Positions 34,205 through 45,271 of a stretch of DNA of 64,000 nt are shown one piece after another (position 1 is the first letter of the stretch; every line of letters starts with the position of its first letter). Position numbers and translations under genes: made by a program. This DNA is from Dipylidium caninum (lineage: Eukaryota; Platyhelminthes; Cestoda; Cyclophyllidea; Dipylidiidae), in contig QEYB01000795.1 in the NCBI GenBank assembly GCA_017562135.1, positions 62,001 to 126,000 of the forward strand. Reading direction: 5' to 3'. The notes beneath the pieces are model-generated. The model had not been told where the DNA came from. It worked only from the letters and a program-made list of their open reading frames with translations, and searched no databases.

Positions 34205-34605
34205 CCGAGGCGGAGGAGGAGGGCGCGACAGCAGCACCGCGGTTTGCCTGGTTCGCTCGCAGCGGGCGCCAACAATCGTCGGAGGGCCTCGCCTTGTGTG
34301 GCATATAGGCAAAAGACCACAATTCCTCGAAAATCGCCTTATTTGCCGACCACACTTAAAATAATCAACATGTACTTAGGCACTACAGGCCTCAGTTCAT
34401 AGGTTGCCCTCACACTTGAGAATATTGTTTTCGTCGTCGGCGTCGTTGTTAGTTCTGGCGTTCAAGTGATAATTTGACACTTAAGCATTCACATTTGTGT
34501 CGGCTTAGCAGTGCACCTGTTCTCGCAAAAACCGACCATCAAGGTCTGCGTGCCTTGCGCCTACCAGCACTGCATGAGAGGTTATAGACTGGGTCGCCAA
34601 TTTGG
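34205..34605 (+). other. Highly conserved block in the left arm
   Basis: Compared with 51705-51315 (complement), only a handful of differences are seen over about 400 bases, plus a 25-base left-only insertion (34376-34400). Flanking arm sequence is much more diverged. No coding frame is kept across the block. It could be a non-coding RNA, a regulatory element or a gene-conversion tract. Confidence 0.6.
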
Positions 34606-37099
34606 GCTGACGTTTCCAAGATCAAGGAGGTGAGGTGTGTGCCGGGTAATTGACAGAAGGTTCTGGCAGAGTCTGGGTTGTTGGTGGAGCTGGCAACGGT
34701 TGAGGTGTGAATTTCGCCAAACCAGGCCCAGGCCCGAGGTCCCCTTTCGCCTCGTTATGTCTCTGTCATCGCGCCATTATTGTTGCCCAATAGCAGCCTC
34801 ACCTCGTGCCGATGCGCTCTGTGTTTCTTTATTCATGGCGTTAAACTGGGCCTGTTGATGCCTGAATGACTGGCATCTGAGCACATTAACCGTGGCAGTG
34901 ACTGCTACGGTGAGTACACACTGAACTTTTGGTCTGTTCATGCGAAAGAATAGGAACTTGTGAAAATATCTGAAATGGTGGCTTCTCATAGAAAGAGTCT
35001 GTGTGGTCACCAGGCCCCGCGGCGACTCTAAGACTGCCCATCTTTCGCGCATCAATTGTTTACCCTTCTGGGAAGAAATCGTGTAGTATTGGTCGGCTGT
35101 CCTCGTCGGGAGGTATGTTCGCGCCTCACGATTGGCAGGAGGCCCGGCTTCACGATGATTAATTACTTGTCGCGGGTGAGCGGGCCCCGGCCTAGCTTAA
35201 CCGACGTGCTGGTGGAAAGATTGCTTCTCGCCTGCATCCAGTGAGAAGGCCGAGGCAGGTAAGGCAGTACGTGACACACGCAAGACCACATAGTACTTCG
35301 ATCTCCCGTGGTCGCTTCCCCGTCTGAATGAAGTCTTTTCTCATTTCCTCAGGTGTCAATGAGGATGACGTTTTGAATCTTACTTGTCTATCGAAACACA
35401 AATAGCCTAGGGAGCACTTGATGGCTGTCAGGTACGAGAAAACTTGTCGTCACATCGTGAATCACAGTTCGAGGCGTTTCTGTCCATTGTCTGGGCGTCG
35501 ACTAATTACCCCCCTCGGGAAATGGTAAACTACTAAATCATTTTAGAATAGCCTGTGCACAAGGAAACCTTCTTGTCGGTTAGCTAGAACTGGTCGCCAA
35601 CCCAGAGAAAGTCCTGTCTCAATCTTGGCCAATTCAGCGCTTCCACAGTCAACTTTTGGCTGCCCGTGGGGGTGGAGGACGATGGAAGGCGGAGGGGAGA
35701 GGAGGGGGAGGGGGGGAGGGGAAGATGAGGGCAGTGGCCCTTGAATAAATAGACGGTGTGCCTATAAACAGCTGGGCTGTTCCCGCGCTGCCGTCATCTG
35801 GTCGGCAGACGGTGGCGGCTATTGCAATACCTGCATTTTCCAAATGACCGCCTCTGTGGTTATTCCCAGTACAGAGTGAAAAGGGACAAACGCTCGACCC
35901 CCTAAGCCACGGTTTAATGGTGGTGATGACCAGAAACTGTAGTTCATGGCAATGGAGTGGGGCGGTGGCCGACTACACAGGAATGGCTGCCTCGAACCGA
36001 TGCCCGCGGGAGGCGAGCGAAGCTTGGGTCGGTTGCTAAGACGATGGCGTTGAGGAGGGGTCAGGAGTAGGTCGGGGAAAGCGAGGGAGGGCGGATTTGT
36101 CAGTATGACAGGTTGATCGGCCTGTTTCACCATGTACTCTCAGCGTTCGGGCGCGCCAACTGGCGCTCTCTCGTGGGAGAGACGCACTTCATTTCAGCCC
36201 TTCTGTGTAATAATTGCACGCCCTCATGGTTCTTGCAGAGAAGGGAACAAAAAGACTGGCCTGTGTGTGCACTCATTACCCCCGGATATATTTCATCACG
36301 GAGTGAAAGGCGCGTCTGTTTGTAGCTGAGAAAGAGACCTCTCCATTGCTAGAAGTGGTGTTCACTAAACTCTGTCTGGGGGACACCAGACGTGTGGGTT
36401 ACCAAGTAAATTAATTGTGGTCTCATTTAACTTTTAACGGGTGGTCACGGGACTCGCTTCTCAGAGTCAGAGTCAGCGTCAGCGCCGCGGCAAAAGCGGG
36501 TACGCGAGACCGGAGAATAGGCCTGGGCAGCCTGAGCGCCCTCCAGCTTCCAACTGTCCGTCCTCCCCGAGTCTGCCCCCTTGGCCTTGGGGTTGGGTGC
36601 TTTATCAGCGCCAAATTCTCCTGTCGGGCTGCCAAAGGGTCACGTTGATGTCCCCTAGCAGGGAGCTCATGCCACCGCTGGTAAAGGGAATTAGCAGGAA
36701 TGATGTCAAAGCGACGTTTACCACAACAACGAATCACGAGCTGTCAGGCGGTAGGTGGGCTAATGGCTAGGCTGACGGGGGCTTCATCACGCCTTCATTT
36801 CTCGGGGTCGTTAGCAGCGCAGTACATGTTCGTACGGGAAGCGCGACCACCTCATTGGCACTCAATTAACCAGCACTGGCGGCTATGGCCTTACTGCGCT
36901 AAGCAGATTAGGCGGAGTGAAGTGGGGCATCCCCTGCAGCATGAAGGTGGTTGGAAAATGATTTGCGAACCGATGTTGATGCGTGCTATGGGGGGACAGC
37001 CATACCGGAGTCCGCGACAAAAGATGATGCGACGCCGGTGCTGATGGCTCTTACACAGTGAGAGCGGAGGTGGACAATTCCGCAGCCACGATCTCACAT

Positions 37100-37750
37100 C
37101 GTGGAGCGGCAAAGAGAAGCGAGGAAAGGCCTTGACTGACGATGAACCCAATTGGTCTCACGACTGTTCCCATCTGTCGCCCGTTAAGCTTCCCCTTTCC
37201 CATTTGGGCCACAGTTATACGGTTTTAGAGGAATCAGGCACGTAAAATGCAACTCTGGTAGCATTGCAAAAGCTAACTTCTCTCTTCAGACGATGCAGAG
37301 TCCAGGGGAGGATGGGCGTTTGCTTCCCGGATTCCTCACGAATGCGGCGCTGAGTGGTGGGGCTTTAGTCGGGCCTCGACGCCTCCTTCCAGCCACTCCG
37401 GGCCCCCATTCGCCTCCTCTTACCCCATCAAGCGACGTGGCAGCAGCAGTTTACGTAGCACACACGCTGATTTATCCACGGACTGTTACCCACCATGGAC
37501 CCGGAGTGTCATGTGCCACCGATCAAACGGGTAAATAGGGATCGGGCTGAGGTCACCTCAAATGCGGTCCTGACATGGCCTCATCACATTCACACGCATC
37601 CGTGGTGAAATTAAAATTATTCGGATAATAATTTTCAGGTGCGTTTTCAGTTAAACGCTGGTACCATTGTGCCAGGTGTCTTGTTATCCACCCGAGAAGA
37701 CGCCTCCGCCCATTTTACCCTCTCTACTGGCCCATCTTCACCTTCCTGCC
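37100..37750. other. Segment present only in the left arm
   Basis: The arms align up to about 37090 (right 49335) and again from about 37768 (right 49275); the roughly 0.65 kb between has no right-arm counterpart. It contains short frames without motifs, and I see no terminal repeats or target-site duplication. Confidence 0.5.
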
Positions 37751-38050
37751 CTCACGTGAAATGAAAGTGCGCACTTGGAAGTGAGCCAGTGTCTTTTGCT
37801 TGGTGGAGATAGAAAAGCACCACGGTGTCTCGTTTCGTGGAAAAAGGGAGACTGGAGGACTGGCTCAACTGACGACATCTGCAAAGTTCACCTCAGCAGC
37901 GTCCTGGGCCGTGTCGAGCAGGAAGGATGGTTGGGGTCTAGAAAACGACGAATGTCCTACGTCGCAGTGGCTCCAAGCAGCCTCGGCCACGACGACAGGG
38001 TGGCTGCAGCCCACAATGCCAAATAACTGGGCATTTGTCGTGACACCATC

Positions 38051-38877
38051 GGTTCTGGTGCTCTGCACACCGACCACAAAGTCGAGCGACAAGACGAAGG
38101 CTTTAAGCGGGCAGTAGACGGACTCGAGTGGTCCGACAGCGCATGAACAGTCGCGAGGTTGCTGTCATTTGTGAGGCCTGTTTGGCCCAAATAGCCGACA
38201 CCATCGGCGTGTAAACACCGTGGCAACCGCGATATCAAATACACCAGTCTGGCCGCCGCCCTCGCCCTCCGGCGCCCGCCTCCCCGTCCCCTGCCCCCCG
38301 TCCGTGCCCTCTCCCATAATCCCATGTCACGAAACAGCTGCATACCCCACAGCACAGCCCGGCACGAGACAGATTACAATTGAAATTTCGACACATGACG
38401 AGCACTCCACCTTTTCTTGTACGAAAGGAGAAATGCTACAGGCTTTCTAACATCTTTAAACAGTCACTGCCACAAGCGTGCATATAAGAATGTCGACATT
38501 CATTTTTAAAGTGTAAATTGTCTGTTCATACAGTCAGTTCACATATAAGTAGTATAATAAAACCGTGATCATGAAGATTGTCACAATCGCTTGACAGAGG
38601 AAAAATACACTTTGATTCGGAGTAGACGTCATCGTTTTCACAGGGAAGAATCCTGCTAACAGTTATGGGGATCTATCGAGTACTGCGGCTGCCATTGCCA
38701 TTGCCATTGCGAGGGCCTGACCGACTACCCTGTTCGCGTCGACCACTTCTGACATGTCTACAAGACGCGTTCAGCCCTCCGCTTTCAACTCTCGCGGCAC
38801 CGTGTTTGCAAGGCCTTCGCACGATTGGTCGACTGTAGTCACAGTGTGTCATCAACACAACACTCCTCCACACTGCG
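38051..38877. other. Intergenic region upstream of the kinase
   Basis: Starts at the inner end of the left arm. No coding frame is recognisable. A small (TTGCCA)n tract lies at about 38693-38710. Confidence 0.45.
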
Positions 38878-38885
38878 TATAAAAG
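38878..38885 (+). promoter_or_regulatory. TATA box of the kinase gene
   Basis: TATAAAAG lies 63 bases before the proposed start codon. A transcription start about 30 bases downstream would leave a 5' leader of about 40 bases. No initiator or other element was recognised. Confidence 0.6.
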
Positions 38886-38947
38886 CACCTCTTGTAGAGG
38901 GGAATCATTTAGTAATCGCATTGAGGTTACTCTCTTGACCCAACCCT

Positions 38948-40506
38948 ATGGCAGACGATCGGCGTAGAAGGATAAATGACCCGATCCCGGAGATACGTCA
39001 ACACAGGCCACGCTTGCGTTGCATAGAAAGGACTTCGGAGGAGCTCGGCATTAGTAAGTGTTCCTCTCTCGTGCTCACACTACCCATTCATCTATCCATC
39101 AGTCTACTTATGGTTTGGTAACTTTGCAGCGCTTTATGTGGTAAGGGAGTCAGCTCTCTTTGATCACACTTACACCTTGCGCACTCAGGTAGGGCAGGGC
39201 GGCTTCGGAAAGGTTTTCAAAGCCATCCACAATGAGACGCTCGAAAGAGTTGTCATCAAACAAGTCGACTCCAACCGTGTTCCTTGTTGGTGCAGGGTAA
39301 GTTCGAAAAGAGGCATAACTTTACGCGTCCCTTTTTGATGCACTTTTCTCCGGATGCACAGTTTGTTCTCCTCTTTGCTCTAGCTGGATGGCGAAATGAT
39401 ACCGATGGAAGTGGTGCTGATGAAGAAGGTGGCGCACGTCCATGGGGTCCCGAGAATGCTGGAGGTCTACGAACTCCATGGCACTTGGAACATTGTGATG
39501 GTGGGTGGCTCACCGGCCGTTCGCGATCTCTTCGACCACATTTGCCAGCGTGGGTACCTGAATGAGCGCGAGTCTGCTTTCGTCATGTACCAATTAATTG
39601 GTATTTTGATGAAATGTCACGACGCTGGAGTCATTCACCGAGACCTCAAGGATGAAAATGTTCTCATTAACACAGGCAACCATGAAATCCAACTCATCGA
39701 CTTTGGATCTGGTGCCTTTCTGCACGATGGTATCTACCATGATTTTTATAGTAGGTGGCCCATCTTTCCACTCAACTTGAGTGATGTGTGATGTGCCACA
39801 TCCTAACGCTCTTCTCTCAACAGGTACCCGAGTCTATTGCCCGCCGGAGTGGCTAAGAACTTCGGGGTACCATGGTAAGCCTGCAGAAATCTGGACGGTG
39901 GGAATTTTGTTGTTCATCATGATTAACGGGGACATCCCCTTCATGAGTGACAACGAAATTCTTACAGGCAGAGTGCACTTTCATCGAGACTCCGTCAGTA
40001 CGGAGGCAATCAATCTTGTCAAGTGAGTCTCTTCCAAATGCTCGTTTTCTTTTCTAAATTCTTTCGCGCCTCATCAAGCTGTTTCATCCGCATACAGCTC
40101 ATGCTGCTGCCTGGATCCGAGTAGACGCCCAAGCCTGATGCAGGTTCTGCTCCATCCGTGGATGCGAATCTTCCGTAACACCATTGCCAGATTTGAATGC
40201 CGCCTCTCCCAGTATGCTTTGGACGAGTCAGCCAAGTATATGCCGTCGCCAGTGGCTACCTCCATTAGCGTTCGCTCTGGGCTTTGCGATCTTGCCGACA
40301 TCTGCGTGGCACACAGCAGCATTTCGTTAAACAATGCGATGTTGACAAGAAGAGATAAAGAGCGGAAGCAGGAGCCAGAGGCAGGAGCAACTGCCACAAT
40401 AATCCGAGTCGGAAAACCTCGATCACGAGATCGCAGAGAGAGAGAGCATGGTACAACCCATCTTCTTCCGATCCAGTCAGCAAGAAGCAGTCAGCGTGCA
40501 ACATAA
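38948..40506 (+). CDS. PIM-like serine/threonine protein kinase
   Basis: Five exons: 38948-39053, 39130-39296, 39384-39750, 39824-40022 and 40098-40506. The introns (76, 87, 73 and 75 nt) are all GT-AG and the frame stays open, giving 415 residues. The catalytic domain spans about residues 50-303. It has glycine loop VGQGGFGKV (56-64), ATP-binding Lys79 (VVIKQV), alpha-C Glu100 in PMEVVLMKKV, catalytic loop HRDLKDEN (176-183), DFG (197-199), TRVYCPPEW in the P+1 region and a C-lobe ending LDPSRRPSLMQVLLHPWM. PMEVVL.KKV, RDLFD, LIDFGSGA, TRVY.PPEW and GDIPF are hallmarks of the PIM group, which phosphorylates basic-motif substrates and is active without activation-loop phosphorylation. All catalytic residues are present, so it should be active. 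Oddities: Ser214 replaces the Gly usual in the DFDGTRVY segment, and there is a C-terminal extension of about 110 residues, Arg/Glu-rich (RRDKERKQEPE, RSRDRREREH). The first ATG follows a good TATA box. It lies alone in the loop of the large inverted duplication. Confidence 0.93.
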
Positions 40507-40521
40507 CCGTCATGTCCACAG

Positions 40522-40760
40522 CTGCTATCTTAGGAGGCATGAGTCTGCCTTTTACAAATAACACTTCCAACATTGTTATTTGTAAAACTGACGACTCGAC
40601 ATTCCTTGGATCCGCCGCTCACACAAATCCTGCTGCTTCCGGCAGTCTTCGCGAATACGACGCACGCCATCCGGAACTCTCTCATCTGCAGCCTGAACAG
40701 GTGCATTTTGTGTGTCGGGCTTCAATCGAACGAGTTGCTTGCATGAAGTTAATGTGGTGA
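40522..40760 (+). CDS. Possible alternative last exon of the kinase gene
   Basis: Open frame entered after GTCATGTCCACAG. It would join exon 5 in frame through a donor at 40451 (CATG|GTACAA, a 71-nt intron like the other four) or at 40490 (a 32-nt intron). It encodes about 79 residues (start TAAILGGMSLPFTNN) of protein-like composition, ending at a TGA. Both candidate donors are weak, so the unspliced stop at 40504-40506 remains the main model. Confidence 0.35.
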
Positions 40761-43700
40761 CTAGACGATTTCGAAAGAGACTCTTTCGTGGAAGTAAGGA
40801 AGGATAGGTAGACCGGACAACACTTTTGTCTCAGAAGTCGACTAACTTGTCACACTAGATAGAAGGAAGCAAAAGGTGGACTCAACCTTCCACTTTATCC
40901 CAAAGGCCTTTGTTTCTCGCAACATCCCCGCAATTCGCGTCCACCGAGTGAGAGACCAAGGCTGCAGCCGGAAAAACCCCAAGACTAGTTCTCACCTCAC
41001 CTCCGCTCCTCGACGATCAGTGTGATGATATTGTGAAAGGAGCTGCATTCGACAAAACTGGCTGACCACCTCCCAGAAGGGTCTCCACTTCGCGGGCCAA
41101 ACGACAGAGGTTCAGGTGAAGAGGCAGAAAGGTCGGCGCGGAGAAGGCTTTTACACCAAGCTATTACACCAAGTAGTGCCAAGTCCGTTGTGGTCAATGT
41201 CACCCCTCCAGCCCGCCGAAGGGGCAGGAATGGCCACCTCAGAGTGCGTATGTCCGTTCACGTGTGTCTTCGTCTATGGAAATAGTAACGGTTCGTGTGT
41301 TGGCCAAGACTTTTAGTTATTTCCATCCAAGGCCAGACGGCTATTTCCACCGCCGTTTCCGGAAACCCTGGCTGCACCAGACACATGGTGAGCTGTTGAA
41401 CCGGCGGGGGGTAGGGTAGAGTAGGGACCGAAGGGACGTGGAAAGGCTAACCATAACCTAGTGATGAAAAGCTTCACTTCTGTTCTAGAGGGCTTAGGTT
41501 AACCATCTTCCAATAAGGGGGACAGCAGATATGACTCGGTGTCTCACAGGGCGCCGATCACCTGCGTCGCTTCCTTCCAAAACTCTTCTCCCCAGAAGGC
41601 CCCTTGTAGTGCGAAACCAGTTGACTTTGGGTGACCTAAAGCCAGAGGGAGCAGGCGAGTCACAGACCGAAAGGTGACACGCCCTATCACCTAAACTTGT
41701 GATTTCCCCTTGCGTAGTCGGTCGTGAAGTTTTCGATGTGCCACGGTAACCCTCCGCAAAAAGGAGGGAACACTCGTGTGGATGCCATATGCACAGAGAA
41801 AAGTCCGCCTGTGCGGCGTTGAAATAAAATTCTCGGAAGCGGCTGCGTGATTATCAGCGCATTTTAATGATGGGCTCGAACCACAACAAGGCAGGAGAGG
41901 GAGGAAGGCGGCTCCGATTCCCCTTCTCGACACCAGGAGCGGTTGACCTACTCTTGAGGGGAAACACGCAGCACTCGGCTCTCTTGCTTATACGTGTAAG
42001 TTGGAACTACAGTTGAAGTTCTATGGAGGGGAGAAATTCGACGGTAGTCGTTTTGCTCTCTCGTCACTTGCCCGAATGTCACCCGACACTCCGCGGTCAG
42101 GTTGGTGAACTTACTTCAGTCGGTATGGCGAATTGATTACAAAGCATCAGTGTCGGTCAATTGTCAATCTGGGAGAGTGAAGTATGTCGGCAAAGACATC
42201 GATTATTGAGACTTCATTGGCACTAGTCCATCAGTTTCCCATACCGCGCGGCGCCAACAGGGACCGGGGCGGTGGGACAAATGTACCGTCCGCACTCCGC
42301 GCTTTACTCGGTATTAATCAAATGCCACGATGACATCCTCTGTCGCACTTGTCAAGTGTGCTTTTCATTCACAGCACCATGCGAAGCGTTGTGCGGGACG
42401 GGGCCGGGGCGGGAAGCAGCGACAAGGCGGTGGTTCACACGGCGTCTCGCCACCCGAAAGAGAGAAACCACCGCCTTACGTTTGCAGTCAACACGGTTGC
42501 AACTAAGGGAGGTAGAAAAAAGACTGAATTACTTTTAGCGATTTGTACATCCAACGAAGGTTAGTTACCCGATGAAAGATGGCAATCGCCTGTGGCACAA
42601 GTTCTCAAACGCAAAGCTCAAGGTGACGTCGGGGGAGGCGCAGGCAGTAGTGGACGACCCAGACTCTGAATCGGTCCTCTTAAGCCGAGGACCGCGATCC
42701 AGACTCGGAAAGGAGGCTGGGGCGCCCGGCACAGTGCTGCACCGAGTCGCGCTAACCACGTACTCTCCTCGGCTGCCTGGTTAAGTGGCCGGCAGCGGTG
42801 CTGATGACATTGGCAGGTCCACATCAGCTGAGGATATTTTGTATTTGCGCAGACCAGACACGTCATCGGCAACGGCAGAGCTACCCGCTTAATTCGTCTG
42901 CTCTCATTTCCCCGTGTATGCAGTTGGGTAGGCGAAACGACATGCTATATTCTGCCGCCCACACAGCCACACGCGTTGAGACTCAAGGTCAACTGTGTCC
43001 TCGTAAATCCTATTTCCAACGTGGTAAATACCGTTGGTTCCAACCCAAAAGTTCACCCAATGATTCATCCCCTTCGCCTGCCCCTCCCCTCCCCGCCCCT
43101 GCCCTCGCCGTCGCCATCGCTCTCGTCCCCAGCCAGCGTCTCCGCCTTGCCGTCTGAGTCTTCGTGGTGCATGTTGTCGTCTTGACAGGTATAAGGAGAT
43201 AGCTTCGTTAAATGTGATGGAAGATTGAATTCAATGCGACTAGCCGTTAACTGGGTCCTAATTTGCTTCGCTTTTAATTGGATCCAAACAAAAGAAGCAC
43301 TTCACTCTTGACGACGCAAGGGATCGTAACTCTTAAGCCTCGTTCAGGAAGTTCGTACGTGGAGGTGATTATTTGCATTTAATGATGGTTTACTGATCAT
43401 GTGTGCGAAAGGGGGCATTTAAACCCACAGAACATTCCTTCCGGTATACTCATATAATGCCTCTCCAGCCCAGATGGAATTTGCTCCGAGTGCAGGTCTC
43501 CAATTAGTTCCGAGTTAACAATCAACAGATGTGGATATTTTGTCCTACACGAATCGGTCGCTGTTAGACCGCATATCCACAAATAGAGACTTGGTGCATT
43601 GAAAAATCGCTTCATTTTGTTTCAACTCCCCCGAGGCATCAAAGCAGTCTGCATACGACGAAATGGGAGTCTCACCAGATTAAATCCAATCAGCCGAAGG

Positions 43701-44995
43701 AGTCACACACAGACAAGCGGACGAGACAAAGCCGAAGGCGCGTGGATTCCACAGGTGGTCCGTGGCGGGGAGTTCAGGGGCGTTTCACCACCCCCGTCTC
43801 CTCCTCATTAATTCCCAACACTCCGGCTTCTCGGCAGAGGGCCCAAGGCATGCGGACGAGGCACCGCCGCCACGCTGAGTGAGAACAGCAATCGTCTCCC
43901 TGCGTAGATGAATCACGCTAACTAGCCGTCTGCAACCAATAGGACAGAGAAGGGTTTCTGAATTGCAGAAGACGACGCCGACGCTGATGAGGATGATGTT
44001 AGGGGCTGAGACAAAAGACGTCTGGAGGCTAGATGGCGACCGACGCAAGCGACACCTTGTGACTTGGAGAAGGAAATCCGCCCTAGTGTCCGTCCCGTGA
44101 TGTTGCTACCTTATCAAAGCACCGTCGCCAGGCGGATTCGCGAGTTTGGAGGTCAAGCGACACTCTTGTGGTAATTTTCATTGCGGCCAACGACCCCATC
44201 GTCGACGAAGTGAGGCTAAATTCATTACAAGGTACCATTTATGAGAAACATGTCTATAATTGTTATTAAGATCTCCAAGTTAAAAAGAGGATGAAAGCCT
44301 TTAAAACTTTAACATTGAAATGGTGGATATTCCTCTCAAATGCTAAATATTAATAACTTGGCAACAAGAAAAGACTTGCAGTAGGCATTGTCCCGTCAAC
44401 GTGTTCTCGGTGTGATGTGGCGGATTGGTTATGCGGAATTGCGATTAATTTTAGGTTTTCTCACGAATACATATGATGGCTTTGATCAAAACTGACAACA
44501 GCAGTATTCGTGGACGGAAATTGAACTCGTAGAGGTGAAGCAAGAGGGGAGTTGTTAGAGTGACTGTCGAGATCGTCAATGTTCGCGTGCGCATCCAAAG
44601 ACATACGGAGACCCCATCCCTGCACCTTACTGAATGAGCATCCCGAAGCGGCACACGAACTACCTCCCGAGGTCAGTGAACGCCAGGGCCCGTGGAGGGG
44701 TCTTATATAGTGCTGGTTGGGGAACACAGTTAAATGAATGCTAACCATTGAAACGATCGTCCAGCCTTTCGGTTATAAGGATTTTTTTTCTTACATAAAT
44801 CCATTGCTTCAGTCACTTTTATATGTGAAGTCGTGGAAGTTCTTAAGGTGGAGGCCACCGCGACGGGAGCCGCTTCGCATGTTCAAACAGCCTTTTTATA
44901 ATCGTGTTTTAATTAATAATGAAAAAATTACAAGCTTGATTGTTGCATTATCATAGGTGAGAGTGATGACCTCAGCGCAGGCCTTAATGTCCTGA
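40761..44995. other. No recognisable gene (loop of inverted duplication)
   Basis: Short frames on both strands, none with motif or splice support. A pyrimidine-rich CCCCTCCCC block lies at 43075-43110. A TATATA motif at 44703 is not followed by a convincing start. Nothing else supported. Confidence 0.4.
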
Positions 44996-45271
44996 CATTC
45001 CAACAGCCCTGAAGCTCTTCAAAGAGGCAGTATTAGTTGGAGGAAAATTGGGGGACTTAGGGTCTTACAGCAAAAAGTAAAGGAATACACTGCTGGAAAA
45101 CCAGATCTACTCCGCACTACCGACATTGAGTCCACCAATAACGTTGCCCTTTCCCTGGAGCGAGTAAGCCTTTTTGAGGAATGTGCTGAGTGTTCCAACA
45201 CTTCTCTGTTCCCATTGACTTTTGCTACCTCAAATGCGCAAGATCTCCCCGGGCATGTTTTAATTGGTTGC
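44996..45271 (+). CDS. Exon-like open frame without a start codon
   Basis: Ninety-one codons are open between a TGA (44993) and a TAA. An acceptor-like GGGTCTTACAG at 45070 could start the exon at 45071. The translation is protein-like and not of low complexity: KVKEYTAGKPDLLRTTDIES, then LERVSLFEECAECSN. No paralogue in the window and no family recognised. It could be the last exon of an unidentified gene whose other exons I could not find. Confidence 0.35.
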
